From Variovorax sp. JS1663 (GTDB taxonomy: Bacteria; Pseudomonadota; Gammaproteobacteria; Burkholderiales; Burkholderiaceae_C), in NCBI RefSeq assembly GCF_002157355.1, contig NZ_LYMK01000040.1, positions 1 through 64,000 of the forward strand: a stretch of 64,000 nucleotides of DNA. Direction: 5' to 3'. The position numbers and the translations under genes were made by a program. The notes beneath the pieces are model-generated. The model had not been told where the DNA came from, ran no database searches, and saw only the letters and a list, made by a program, of their open reading frames with translations. Below, in pieces: positions 8,737 through 17,423 of the stretch. The stretch's first letter is position 1. Each line of letters starts with the position of its first letter.

Positions 8737-9270
8737 TTAGCGGATGAACTGCTTCACGTAGTCTTCGCCGAGGCCGACGGTCTCGTAGTGCTGGGCTGCC
8801 GCTTCGATCTTGGTGAACACGTCTTCGTGTCCGACCGGCATGCCCTCCCCGTTGAGATAGGTGTAGGCACCGGTGACGTGGAACAGCGTCATCATTTCGC
8901 TCACGTCGTCGGGCACGTACAGGGTGTGCACCTCGCCGGGCACTTCGTGGGCGTAAGAGCCTTCGGTGGCCGTCCATTCGTGTTCGAGGTAGTACCAACG
9001 GCCTTTCAGCACGTGAGCATGAACGGGGCCGTCGTGCCGATGGCGCGACAACACGCCAGTCTTGCGCACACGAAGGATGTTGACGAAGTATCCTTGCGTG
9101 ACATTCAGCATGAGCGGGCGGAACCAGACGTTCGCAGATTGCGGCACCCACTGTCTTTCATCCTCGGGAAGGACCTCCGGAATCACGAGCTCGGGCGCAG
9201 CGAAGCGTGGGATCGGCACGCGGAAGCCGACGAGGCCAGGCGGATGGGAGCGGGCAGTTGATCGGGACAT
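8737..9270 (-). CDS. Cupin-domain dioxygenase, 2,4'-dihydroxyacetophenone dioxygenase family
   Basis: A 177-residue single-domain cupin. The metal-site pattern is visible as SRHRHDGPVHAHVLKG, then WYYLEHEW and EVPGEVHTLYV, matching the family of 2,4'-dihydroxyacetophenone dioxygenase (DAD). DAD cleaves the C-C bond of a hydroxyacetophenone side chain using non-haem iron. Many family members are uncharacterised, so the exact substrate is not certain. It is the last intact gene of a four-gene minus-strand cluster and starts eight bases after the MFS transporter stop, which supports a role in catabolism of an imported aromatic or ketone. Confidence 0.8.
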   Translation of the reverse strand: MSRSTARSHPPGLVGFRVPIPRFAAPELVIPEVLPEDERQWVPQSANVWFRPLMLNVTQGYFVNILRVRKTGVLSRHRHDGPVHAHVLKGRWYYLEHEWTATEGSYAHEVPGEVHTLYVPDDVSEMMTLFHVTGAYTYLNGEGMPVGHEDVFTKIEAAAQHYETVGLGEDYVKQFIR

Positions 9271-9278
9271 GAGGAGCC

Positions 9279-10673
9279 TTATTTGAGGTTGCAGGAAGCC
9301 TTAGAGACGATGGCGCGATCGAAACGGCGGAACCAGCCCGTGGTTTCGCGCGTAAAGAAGGCCGTGAGGAGGAAGGCCACCAACATCAGACCGGAGATGA
9401 AGTACAGAGCGTCGTTGTAGCCCTCGACCACGCCGAAACCGCCCTTTGCCCCGATCAGCGCGCCGATCACGAAGGGTCCGAAGCCGCCAAGGTAGATGCC
9501 GACGTTGATGATTGCGCCGGCGATGCCCGAAGTGCCGGGCTTCGTCGAATCGAAGGCGATGGCGTAGACCAGCGTGTACGGCGCGTTCAGTGCCAGCCCG
9601 GCGAACAGCTGGATCGCGACCAGCGCTGCCAGGCTGACGTAGGTGTACTTGAAAAGCAGCAGCGCCACCGCGAGCCAGACAAAAAGAATCATCAGGCAGA
9701 GCTTGCGGCCGATCCGATCGGAGAGCCAGCCCCAGCCGATCTGTCCGAGGCCGCCGGTGATCGTGAAGAGCACGCTGTAGGCCGCCGCTTCGGCGAAGTT
9801 GTACTTGGCGACGAAGGCGAGGTACTGCGGCAACCAGAAGCTGATGCCGAAGTAGCCGACGATCGCCAGCAGCGAAACGATGGCGATGACCAGAATGTTC
9901 GGATTCTTCAGCGCGACCAATAGTGAGCCCTTCGGCGCGCCGTTGCCGTGCCCGGCGAAGTCCGCGGAAGGGGGCGTCTCGCCGGCGGCGGCCACGTGCT
10001 GTTCGAGCGCCTTGTAGTTTTTCTCACTGCAGTAGCGCCAGTAGATGAGGAACGCGATGAACATCGGGATAGGAAACAGCAGGAACGCGAGGCGCCACTG
10101 ATCTGGCCCATAGACGCCGAGCAGTGCGCTAACGGCGAGGCCCCCGATCAGGGTGCCCCACGGATAGCCAGTGTGATGCACGCCGAGAGCGAAACCGCGG
10201 CGCTCGCGCGACCACCATTCGGAGAGAGACGTGACCTCGATGGCCTCCCCGGCGCCGCCGAACGCGTGCGACAGCACCTGCATCAGCACGAGCAGGCCGA
10301 TGGTGCCAGTCCAGGCATTGATGCCGGTGAAGAAGGTGAAGATGGTGTAGCCGATCACGATCGGCAAATGGCGATACTTGCGCCGCCAGCCGTGGCCGCC
10401 GCGATCGGCCCACACCATCGCTGGGATCGCGATCAGCGCCGTGGCCATTGTGATCATCGTGGCATAGAGGCCCATGGTGGCTGCGTCAGTGCCGAACTCC
10501 TGCGTGATCGAGGGCAGCACCATGAAGAACATCTGGCGCGAATTGGCATCGAGCGCATAGATGACCCACAACAGTGCGAGCGCGATCCAGGATTGTCGGG
10601 CGACGCCCGACCGCTTCGTGCCGTAAGCGCCGATCGAACCGGCAGTGCCCTTGTGGGCGGAGATGGATTCCAT
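9279..10673 (-). CDS. MFS transporter
   Basis: A 464-residue major facilitator superfamily protein with about twelve hydrophobic segments. The loop between helices 2 and 3 reads WADRGGHGWRRKYRH, and the equivalent loop in the second half reads GWLSDRIGRKLCLM, the standard MFS motif. A hydrophilic central loop near residues 220-255 divides the halves. The start is supported by GGAGC seven bases before the ATG. It sits between an alpha/beta hydrolase and the cupin dioxygenase, so import of the substrate handled by those enzymes is the likely role. Direction and substrate are inferred. Confidence 0.88.
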   Translation of the reverse strand: MESISAHKGTAGSIGAYGTKRSGVARQSWIALALLWVIYALDANSRQMFFMVLPSITQEFGTDAATMGLYATMITMATALIAIPAMVWADRGGHGWRRKYRHLPIVIGYTIFTFFTGINAWTGTIGLLVLMQVLSHAFGGAGEAIEVTSLSEWWSRERRGFALGVHHTGYPWGTLIGGLAVSALLGVYGPDQWRLAFLLFPIPMFIAFLIYWRYCSEKNYKALEQHVAAAGETPPSADFAGHGNGAPKGSLLVALKNPNILVIAIVSLLAIVGYFGISFWLPQYLAFVAKYNFAEAAAYSVLFTITGGLGQIGWGWLSDRIGRKLCLMILFVWLAVALLLFKYTYVSLAALVAIQLFAGLALNAPYTLVYAIAFDSTKPGTSGIAGAIINVGIYLGGFGPFVIGALIGAKGGFGVVEGYNDALYFISGLMLVAFLLTAFFTRETTGWFRRFDRAIVSKASCNLK

Positions 10674-10803
10674 TGCAAGCTCCAGTTAGGTGGGTGGCGG
10701 CAACGGCACGGCCGCCCGCGGCGCCGTGACGCGCCACGAGTTGCCTGCGATTGCGATGAAGGAGGGCGGCACGGCCCGCTCGGGGCCGCTCAGTCCGTCT
10801 GCG

Positions 10804-11625
10804 TTAGACGCGCGGCTCGACGAAGAAGCCGACAATCTCGGGCAGCACCTGCTCGGGTGCTTCGAGCGTCGGGCTGTGGCCGATCTTCTTGAGACGGATT
10901 AGCTTTGAATTTGGCAGATTGGCCTTCATCTGATCGGACCAGGCGGGCGGACGCGGCATGTCTTCCTCTCCGTTGATGATCAGCACCGGGATGTGTATTG
11001 AGGGCAGCAATTCCACCGAGCTCTCACGGTGCATCACGCCCTTCATCGCCGGCCGCAGCGCCTTCGGTAGCGACGCGATCCGCTCGCGCCAGTACGACAC
11101 CATCGCCTGCTTGGCTGGATCAGCGCGTGTAGTCTCGCCGAACATCACGCGCATGGTCATTTCCAGGATCTCGCCAGTGAAGCCATGGTTGCCGGCATCG
11201 ACCACCCACTGCGCGAACAGCGCCCCCTGGTCCGCCGGCTCGGAACAGGCGGAAGAGCCCGCGACGATCAGCGATCGGAACAGCTCCTGGCGCCTTGCGA
11301 TCAGGCGGAACGCAACGTCGCCGCCCATCGACTGGGCCATCACGTTGATCGAGCTCAGGCCCATCAACTCGATCAGTGCTTCCATGTCGTCCGCGCATTG
11401 ATCCATCGTGATGATGTCGACGTCTTCGATCGCGCTGCGGCCCTGACCACGGAAGTCCGGACGAACGACACGGAACCGGCCTTCGGCGGCCTGAACCAGT
11501 TCATCGAACATCGTGCCGTCGAGAAAGCAGGAGTGCAGGCAGAGGATGATCGGAAGATGCTGCTCCCCGGTGTCCTCGACCCAGAGTGTCGTGCCGTTGA
11601 CCCGCATGAATTTGCCTTGTGCCAT
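10804..11625 (-). CDS. Alpha/beta hydrolase
   Basis: A 273-residue alpha/beta hydrolase. The nucleophile elbow is AQSMGG near residue 99, the acid is in the INGEED segment near residue 220, and the catalytic histidine is in GHSPTLE near residue 250. Oxyanion residues are in the LHSCFLDG stretch. The size and layout suit esterases or C-C hydrolases of aromatic pathways. A ribosome binding site (GGAGC) precedes the ATG. It lies 40 bp downstream of the SCP2-like/hydrolase fusion gene and 130 bp upstream of the MFS gene on the same strand. The second hydrolase next door suggests two consecutive hydrolytic steps or two substrates. Confidence 0.87.
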   Translation of the reverse strand: MAQGKFMRVNGTTLWVEDTGEQHLPIILCLHSCFLDGTMFDELVQAAEGRFRVVRPDFRGQGRSAIEDVDIITMDQCADDMEALIELMGLSSINVMAQSMGGDVAFRLIARRQELFRSLIVAGSSACSEPADQGALFAQWVVDAGNHGFTGEILEMTMRVMFGETTRADPAKQAMVSYWRERIASLPKALRPAMKGVMHRESSVELLPSIHIPVLIINGEEDMPRPPAWSDQMKANLPNSKLIRLKKIGHSPTLEAPEQVLPEIVGFFVEPRV

Positions 11626-11665
11626 GAGAAGTGCTCCGTCGTAAGTGTGTTGATGGGATTGAAGA

Positions 11666-12886
11666 TCAATGCCGGGCGTGGCGCGCGTCGGTCTTTTCGA
11701 GGAAGGCGCGTACCGTCTCGCAGAACTCCAGCGGGTTCTCGATCATCGGGTAGTGTCCGGTGCCGGCGAGCACCGCGATCTCGCTGCCCGGAATGCGCGA
11801 CGCGGTGTCTTCCACGCGGCTCTGGCTCACGAGCCAATCTGCATCGCCGCGCAGCAGCAGCACGGGGGCGTCGATGCGGCCGACACGTTCGCGCTGATCG
11901 AAGTTGCCATAGCCCGTAAGGTCGCCGCGCATTACTTCGGGCGTCGTGCGCGAGATCTGCCAGACGACGTCGCGGGCGCGGTCCGGTGGCGTGCGGTCTC
12001 CGGTCATTGAACGCGACCAAGCGGCGATGATGTCGGTGCCGTTCATCAGCAGCATGTCGAGAAAGAACTCGGAGACGGTGGGCGTGTGGTCCGCGCCTTC
12101 GGCGGCGACGATCGCGCTGTAGGCGCCCGGCCGGCGGGCGCCGAGCTCGAGCACCATGTTGCCGCCCATCGAGCAGCCGATGATCACCGGCTTCACCAAG
12201 CCGAGCTGATCCATTAGTTTCTCGTTGAACTCGGCGTGGCGGGTGAGGTTGCGAAACGGGCCATCGGCCGGCAGCTGCGATTTCGCATGGCCCGGCGCAT
12301 CGACCGCGATTACACGGTACTGGTCTGAGAGGCCCTCGAGCACGTGGCGGTACATCAGCGTGTCCTGCGATGCCGCGTGGAAGCAGACGATCGGCGTACC
12401 TTCGCCGGCCTCTTCGCAATAAACGCGGATGCCGTCGACCTTGAGATACCTGCCAATGATCTCCTTGCCGGAGGGCCTGCCATCCGGCGATGGCGCCACC
12501 GTGCGGACGTTGGTTCTGCCGACGCGCGGCATCGCATCGAAGGCCCGCGCCATCATGTCCACAAAGCGCCAGGCGGCCACCGCGTTGCCGGAAAGCGCGA
12601 GGTGGCCCAGCCCGGGCGACAGCGCCTCGAACCAGTCGATTCGGCCCTCAAGTACCCGCTGCCACTCCTCGTTAGGGCCGCCAACCACGATATCAGCACC
12701 TAGCGGAAAGCCGCTGGCGTGAGCCGCGACCGCTCGACCGCCGACCACGCTGAGCGTGGCGTGGCCGTGGTCATGGTCGAAACGGATCTGGCCACTGAAA
12801 TACTTGGCCGCCTTCGTCCACTCGACGTCGGCATTGAGTTCGGCGGTGTAGAGGCTCCACCAGGTATCGTCCGAAAGTTGAAACAT
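11666..12886 (-). CDS. SCP2-like domain fused to alpha/beta hydrolase
   Basis: A 406-residue two-domain protein. Residues 1-120 resemble the SCP2/lipid-binding fold (a G-x-x-x-G-x-D-I-V-V-G-G strand region, then WFEALSPGLGHLALSGNAVAAWRF). Residues from about 140 form a full alpha/beta hydrolase with the nucleophile elbow GCSMGG near residue 245, an acid in LLRGDADWL, and the histidine in GTGHYPM near residue 378. The ATG has GGAGA seven bases upstream. It is the first gene of the minus-strand cluster, and one LacI-type operator lies 33 bp before its start. The SCP2-like part might bind a lipid or hydrophobic ester that the hydrolase then cleaves; this is inference from the fusion. Confidence 0.85.
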   Translation of the reverse strand: MFQLSDDTWWSLYTAELNADVEWTKAAKYFSGQIRFDHDHGHATLSVVGGRAVAAHASGFPLGADIVVGGPNEEWQRVLEGRIDWFEALSPGLGHLALSGNAVAAWRFVDMMARAFDAMPRVGRTNVRTVAPSPDGRPSGKEIIGRYLKVDGIRVYCEEAGEGTPIVCFHAASQDTLMYRHVLEGLSDQYRVIAVDAPGHAKSQLPADGPFRNLTRHAEFNEKLMDQLGLVKPVIIGCSMGGNMVLELGARRPGAYSAIVAAEGADHTPTVSEFFLDMLLMNGTDIIAAWSRSMTGDRTPPDRARDVVWQISRTTPEVMRGDLTGYGNFDQRERVGRIDAPVLLLRGDADWLVSQSRVEDTASRIPGSEIAVLAGTGHYPMIENPLEFCETVRAFLEKTDARHARH

Positions 12887-12919
12887 GAGCAGTCTCCGAA
12901 GTAATTGCCATCTGGTATC

Positions 12920-13180
12920 TGAAGCGCTTCAAAAATGGAGGGAACTTGCGCGCAGAGATCCAAAGGAGGGATGAGTCAGAAGAGGATATGAAGCGCTTCA
13001 AGTATGGACGATCATGTTCGCGCATGAATAGGTAGAAACCCGCGGAATGACATTTCTGCTAAGTGAATTTCCCAGCGTGCCTGCCCCCGGAAAAGCCGCC
13101 TCGTCCGCCAAGTGAGGACAGTTCCATGAAGCGCTTCAAATCGACTGGATGCCTATCCGTAACTCCACTGAAGCGCTTCA
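12920..13180. promoter_or_regulatory. Four identical LacI-family operators in a divergent promoter region
   Basis: The perfect palindrome TGAAGCGCTTCA occurs four times between the divergent hydrolase and lacI genes, at 12920-12931, 12989-13000, 13127-13138 and 13169-13180. The central CG and the length fit LacI/GalR-family operators. The outer copies are 33 bp from the hydrolase start and 42 bp from the regulator start. Start-to-start spacings are 69, 138 and 42 bp, so the middle gap is exactly twice the first. The arrangement suits repression with DNA looping and autoregulation by the adjacent LacI protein. Confidence 0.85.
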
Positions 13181-13222
13181 TCAACGAGCTATGATGTTTG
13201 CAACACTGCACCGAGACTCATC

Positions 13223-14296
13223 ATGAATACACCGTCGGGCTCACGCCCAACGCTTGAGCACGTTGCGAAGCTGGCCGGCGTCTCGCTCGGCAGTGCATCG
13301 CGGGCGCTGTCCGTGCCGGATCAGGTGAAGCCCAAGACCCTTGCTTCGGTCAGGCGCGCCGTCGAGCAACTCGGCTATGTCAGCAATGGCGCGGCGCGGG
13401 CGCTGGCCTCGAGGCGCACGTATACGATCGGCGCGGTCTATCCGACGATGTACAACCAGGCCTTCGTCGAATCGCTGCACACGCTGCAGCAGACCCTGTG
13501 GGGCTACAACTACCAGCTCGTGCTGGCGATCCACGAGTACGATCCGGACCGCGAGTACGAAGTCGTGCGGGCTATCGTGGAGCGGGGGGTCGATGGTGTC
13601 GTCCTGGCGGCCACGTCTCACGCTGACAGAGTGTTCGATCTGATCCGCCAACGCCGTCTGCCGCTCGTCGTGACCTGGCAATCCGATGAGCCGCGATACG
13701 GCCAGAGTGTCGGCTTCGACAACCGCAGGGCCACTTACGAGATGACCCGTCGGGTGCTTGGACACGGCCATCACGACATCGCGGTTGTGTGTGGCTCGCG
13801 AATGCACAACCAGCGAGCGCGGCAGCGCGTGCAGGGCACGATCGATGCGATGAAAGAGGCGGGACTCGAACTGCGTCCCGACCGGATCGTCGAGGTCCCC
13901 TTTTCCATCGAAGGTGGGCGGACGGCCCTGCGGCAGCTCGCGGGCGGAAAGGGCCGTCCTACGGCGTTGATCTGCCACACTGATCTTCAGGCCATCGGCG
14001 TGTTGCACGAGTGCCGCGCGCTTGGGATCAGGGTACCCGAAGACCTCTCGGTCACCGGCATGGACGACATCGAGCTTTCGGCGCTGACCACACCAGGCCT
14101 GACCACGCTGCAGGTGCCTACGAGAGAGATCGGCAGGCTCGCGGCCCGTCGCATCGTAGGCATGATCGAGAACGAGACGGTCACTGATCCCACCGAACTC
14201 GATTGCCCTATCGTCCTTCGCGACAGCCTGGGGCCTGTTCCCTCTGGCGCGCCGAAGAGTGCGCGCGGGATCCGCGAGACTCAAGTCGAACTGTAG
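13223..14296 (+). CDS. LacI-family transcriptional regulator
   Basis: A 357-residue regulator. Residues 9-60 contain the LacI HTH (TLEHVAKLAGVSLGSASRAL) and hinge helix (GAARALASRR). A periplasmic-binding-protein-like ligand domain follows, starting YTIGAVYPT. Key family segments are DGVVLAATS, GFDNRRATYEMTRRVLGHGH and SVTGMDDIELSALTTPGLTTL. It is divergent from the SCP2-hydrolase/hydrolase/MFS/cupin cluster, with four TGAAGCGCTTCA sites between. It probably represses that cluster and itself. LacI members usually bind sugars, so a regulator of an aromatic or ester pathway is slightly unusual, and the ligand is unknown. Confidence 0.93.
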   Translation: MNTPSGSRPTLEHVAKLAGVSLGSASRALSVPDQVKPKTLASVRRAVEQLGYVSNGAARALASRRTYTIGAVYPTMYNQAFVESLHTLQQTLWGYNYQLVLAIHEYDPDREYEVVRAIVERGVDGVVLAATSHADRVFDLIRQRRLPLVVTWQSDEPRYGQSVGFDNRRATYEMTRRVLGHGHHDIAVVCGSRMHNQRARQRVQGTIDAMKEAGLELRPDRIVEVPFSIEGGRTALRQLAGGKGRPTALICHTDLQAIGVLHECRALGIRVPEDLSVTGMDDIELSALTTPGLTTLQVPTREIGRLAARRIVGMIENETVTDPTELDCPIVLRDSLGPVPSGAPKSARGIRETQVEL

Positions 14297-14546
14297 GGCG
14301 CGGGCTTGGCACTTCAAGTCCGGGTGCGTCGAAGCCCGAGCGGTCTCCGAATGCTCACTGGCGCGCCTGTCTGCTAACGCAGGGCTGTGCAGTTCCGCAA
14401 GACTTCAAGAAGCAGCTCGCGCGATGAGCTCATTGCGATGGCGTGCCGCCTGTTGTTGAGGTTCTTAGGTGCCAGGAGTGCATCATTTCTGGTAGGACGT
14501 TACCCTCTCCCGATGAGATGCGGCGGCCGTCCATCTTTGTGCGCTG

Positions 14547-14558
14547 CTGGTTAACCAG
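14547..14558. promoter_or_regulatory. Perfect palindrome upstream of an MFS gene
   Basis: The gap from 14297 to 14686 holds no convincing gene. The only feature I see is the perfect 12-bp palindrome CTGGTTAACCAG, 129 bp before the MFS start codon. It could be an operator for an unlinked regulator. There is no other evidence. Confidence 0.25.
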
Positions 14559-14686
14559 ATCCCCGTCCGCCCGCAGCGCCGCCATTCACCCTTGTTGACC
14601 ACTCTTAACGCGTCATTTCTGCGGTTCCCACCTAGAGTTGGCGCTGGTCGCACTGCTGTACTACGCAAGGACATTGGGGGGGCTGC

Positions 14687-15892
14687 ATGCCATTCGCCGT
14701 CTACATCTTCGCGTTGAGCGCTTTTGCACTCGGGCTTGCAGAATTTGCACCCATTGGCCTCAGCGCGATTGTCGCGGCAGACATGGGCGTGGATCTTGCC
14801 CTGGCCGGTAAGTCCATCACGCTCTTCGCGCTCGGCGCCACGATTGCAGCGCCCATTCTGTCGGCGCTGACGTCGCACTGGACACGCAAGAACACGATGC
14901 TCATCACGATGGCCGTCTTCTGGATCGGCAGCGCCATTGCCGCCTTCGCGCCAACGATCACCGTGCTCCTGATCGCGCGGTTCATTGCAGGCCTTGGGCA
15001 TGGGCTTTTCCTCGCCGTGGCCTCAAGCACGGCGGCCAGGCTGGTCGGGCCCGCGAAGGCTGGGGCGGCCGTGGCTGTCGTCTTTGGAGGCTTCACGCTG
15101 GCGATGGCAGTGGGCGTACCCATCAGCACGTACCTGGGCGGCATCGTTTCATGGCGCCCCATATTCGCCGCGATCGCGGTGTTCGGTGCGATGGGCATGG
15201 TGGGCCTCCGGTTCGGCATGCGCTCGAGCGAAGAGCCCAGTTCAGTCGAGACATCGGGAACAGTCAGACAAGCGGTGGCCGCATTGGCCAGCCCGTTGCT
15301 GCTGTCCTCGGCGCTGATCACCGTACTGGGATTCGGTGGGTCCTTCACGGTCTACACCTACATCGCGCCACTGCTCACCCAGGCCGCACAGGTCGGCGCA
15401 TCGACGGTGGGCGCATTCATGCTCCTCTATGGCGTCTTCGCCGCCGTGGGCAACCTGATCGGCGGTTCGCTCACCGACCGCCTGGGCGCAAACCGCGCGG
15501 CGATGACAATCATCGGAGGCATTGCGCTCGTGGCTTTCGGTATTTGGTTGTTCGCTGCCTCGCCCGTCGCGATGGGCATTCTGGTCGCGCTGCTGGGCCT
15601 GTTCAGCTTCGCGTCGGTGCCTGCGCTCCAGGCTCGCTTGATCGGCATGGCTGCGCAGTGCTCACCGGAGGCTCAGAATGTGGCCGCCGGCCTGAACGTC
15701 GCCGGCTTCAACTTTGGCATCGCATTGGGCTCGTTGCTGGGCGGCGCCATCGTGGCAACTTCGGACATCGCGTACACCGGCCTGGCAGGCGCCGCGATGT
15801 CTGCGCTGGGCCTCGTGGTGTTGGGCATTCAAGTATCGCGTGGCATGGGCTCCACGTCGCGCGCGGTCCGCACCGCAGGGCACTGCGTCTAG
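14687..15892 (+). CDS. MFS transporter, DHA1 exporter type
   Basis: A 401-residue major facilitator with about twelve hydrophobic segments and almost no cytoplasmic tails, which is typical of AraJ/YdhP-like drug or sugar exporters. Landmarks are GLAEFAPIGLSAIVAADMG in helix 1, the loop SHWTRKNTML, RFIAGLGHGLFLAVASSTAARLVG (motif C-like antiporter region), and GGSLTDRLGANRA in the second half. A G-rich run lies close before the ATG. It is transcribed alone. The function is probably efflux of a small molecule; the substrate cannot be assigned. Confidence 0.88.
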   Translation: MPFAVYIFALSAFALGLAEFAPIGLSAIVAADMGVDLALAGKSITLFALGATIAAPILSALTSHWTRKNTMLITMAVFWIGSAIAAFAPTITVLLIARFIAGLGHGLFLAVASSTAARLVGPAKAGAAVAVVFGGFTLAMAVGVPISTYLGGIVSWRPIFAAIAVFGAMGMVGLRFGMRSSEEPSSVETSGTVRQAVAALASPLLLSSALITVLGFGGSFTVYTYIAPLLTQAAQVGASTVGAFMLLYGVFAAVGNLIGGSLTDRLGANRAAMTIIGGIALVAFGIWLFAASPVAMGILVALLGLFSFASVPALQARLIGMAAQCSPEAQNVAAGLNVAGFNFGIALGSLLGGAIVATSDIAYTGLAGAAMSALGLVVLGIQVSRGMGSTSRAVRTAGHCV

Positions 15893-16055
15893 CCGAAGCA
15901 GTGGCGGTCGGCATCTGCCGACTGTTTGCTGACCACTTCTCGTGCTCAAGCCACGCAGCAAGGACCGCCAGTTCGCAGGCAGACGCGGCCCGCAATGAGG
16001 AGGATTCCAGTGTTCGACGCGTGCTAAGCCGGCGCTTCACCGCGCCGCTGGGCCT

Positions 16056-17116
16056 TCAACGGCCTGGTTGACCGCGAGTGCCGGTCCAAACCCGCGCAAT
16101 CAAATAGGGAGCGCGCCGCGTATCAGCCTCGCCCGTGAAGGCGGGATTGCGATGCAGCTGGGTGATGGCCACGTACAGCCAGGAGTCTGGCCCGAAGTGC
16201 AGGTTGTCGGGCCAAAGGAATCGGGGATCGCGCACGAACGGCTTCAACTCTCCCTTTGACGTCAGGATGTCGATGCCGTTGTCGGCCAGGTTCGTGATGA
16301 AGTGGTTACCTTCCGCGTCCGTGCTTGCACCGTCTGAAACGGGCTTGGAGCCGACACGCTGAATGGCTGAAGCAATCTGGGCATCTGCAGCGCCCTCCCG
16401 TAACAGTCGGGCGGGAACCGAGTACCAGTTGATGCCGTTCATGGCTCCGAAGTAAATGGTTTCGCCATTGGCCGATAGGGTGATCGGATTGATGCCGATG
16501 CGTGCCGGTGATTTGCTTCCCCCTTCACCGCCCAAAAGGAAGGGCTTGCCCTCTACCACCACGTCGATGTCTTCGGCGGCCAGCGACGGGTGACCCCGGA
16601 AGCGGCGCGCCGTGTTGCGCTGGATGTCGACGATGACGATGGCCGATCGGCACCACAGTCGGCAACGTAGACAAAGCCTCGATCCGTATCGATCGCCAGA
16701 TCCTGAAGGACTTGCCCGTCCGGTGCCATGGAGCATTCGAAGTCGTGACGATGGGTCAGCTTGCGACTGTGGATGTCGAACGCGACCAGCTTGGGTGGCT
16801 GAGGCTTCGCGATCCAGTTGCCATGATCGATGATCCACAGTCGATCCTTGGTGTCAATTACCACGCCATGCGGTGTGTTGAGTACCTTGCGGCCTGATGC
16901 CGTCAGTTCGTTCCAGCTGATGTCCGGGAAGGGGATGTGCGACCGGCGACCGGTGATCTCGATCAAGCCGGGGGCGCTCGCCCAGCATGCTCGCGAACAC
17001 GCGTCCCGTCCGGGAGGCGGTGACATTGCCCGGCGCGATATCGAGTTCGGCGACGATCTCGATCTGCCCGACCTTCGGCTCGCCCTGGGCTTCGCTCGCA
17101 GCGGTACGCTGGTCAT
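16056..17116 (-). pseudogene. Frameshifted major-royal-jelly/dopachrome-tautomerase-like beta-propeller gene
   Basis: The protein can be followed through several frames. A good start (GGAGAGA, then ATG at 17116) soon runs out of the homologous frame. VGQIEIVAELDIAPGNVTAS is read in a second frame. LIEITGR through VADCGADR is back in the first frame from about 16972. IVIVDIQRNTARRF to the C-terminal GTRGQPGR is in a third frame after about 16647. The intact relative at 23067-24245 aligns throughout. At the last shift the intact gene has GATCCGGCC where this copy has GATCGGCC, so one C is missing. The copy is broken unless the assembly contains small indels. Family members are extracytoplasmic YWTD/SMP-30-like propellers of uncertain role. 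Confidence 0.82.
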
Positions 17117-17137
17117 AGCGATCTCTCCGTATGAGCC

Positions 17138-17401
17138 TCAGGCGACCGTCCGCAGTACGCGCTGGTCTCTGAACAGCGGTGCGTCCCACCATCCAACACC
17201 GGCAAGCGACGCGGCTGTATCAGCCCGCCCCTGGTCACAATGGCGATGGCTTGCGTTCGGAAACGTGCAAGCGGGAGCCTGACTGCTGGTTGGCCTCGAA
17301 GCAGTGCAGCTCTGCGTGCGATGCAGCGTCGCCATCAGGCCGGTCCGCAGCATCGGGTTGCCGAAGATCACCTGGACCTTGATCACCTCAGTGGCAGCCA
17401 T
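17138..17401 (-). other. Unassigned short open frame, possible gene remnant
   Basis: An 87-codon frame beginning MAATEVIKVQVIFGNPMLRTGL, 22 bases after the esterase stop on the same strand and just before the broken propeller gene. The first third has sensible composition, but the remainder looks like random GC-rich translation and there is no good ribosome binding site. I do not recognise it. It may be a decayed fragment. The rest of the 307-bp gap between 17117 and 17423 shows nothing else. Confidence 0.2.
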
Positions 17402-17423
17402 GGGGGCGTCCGGTGGCCTGGGT

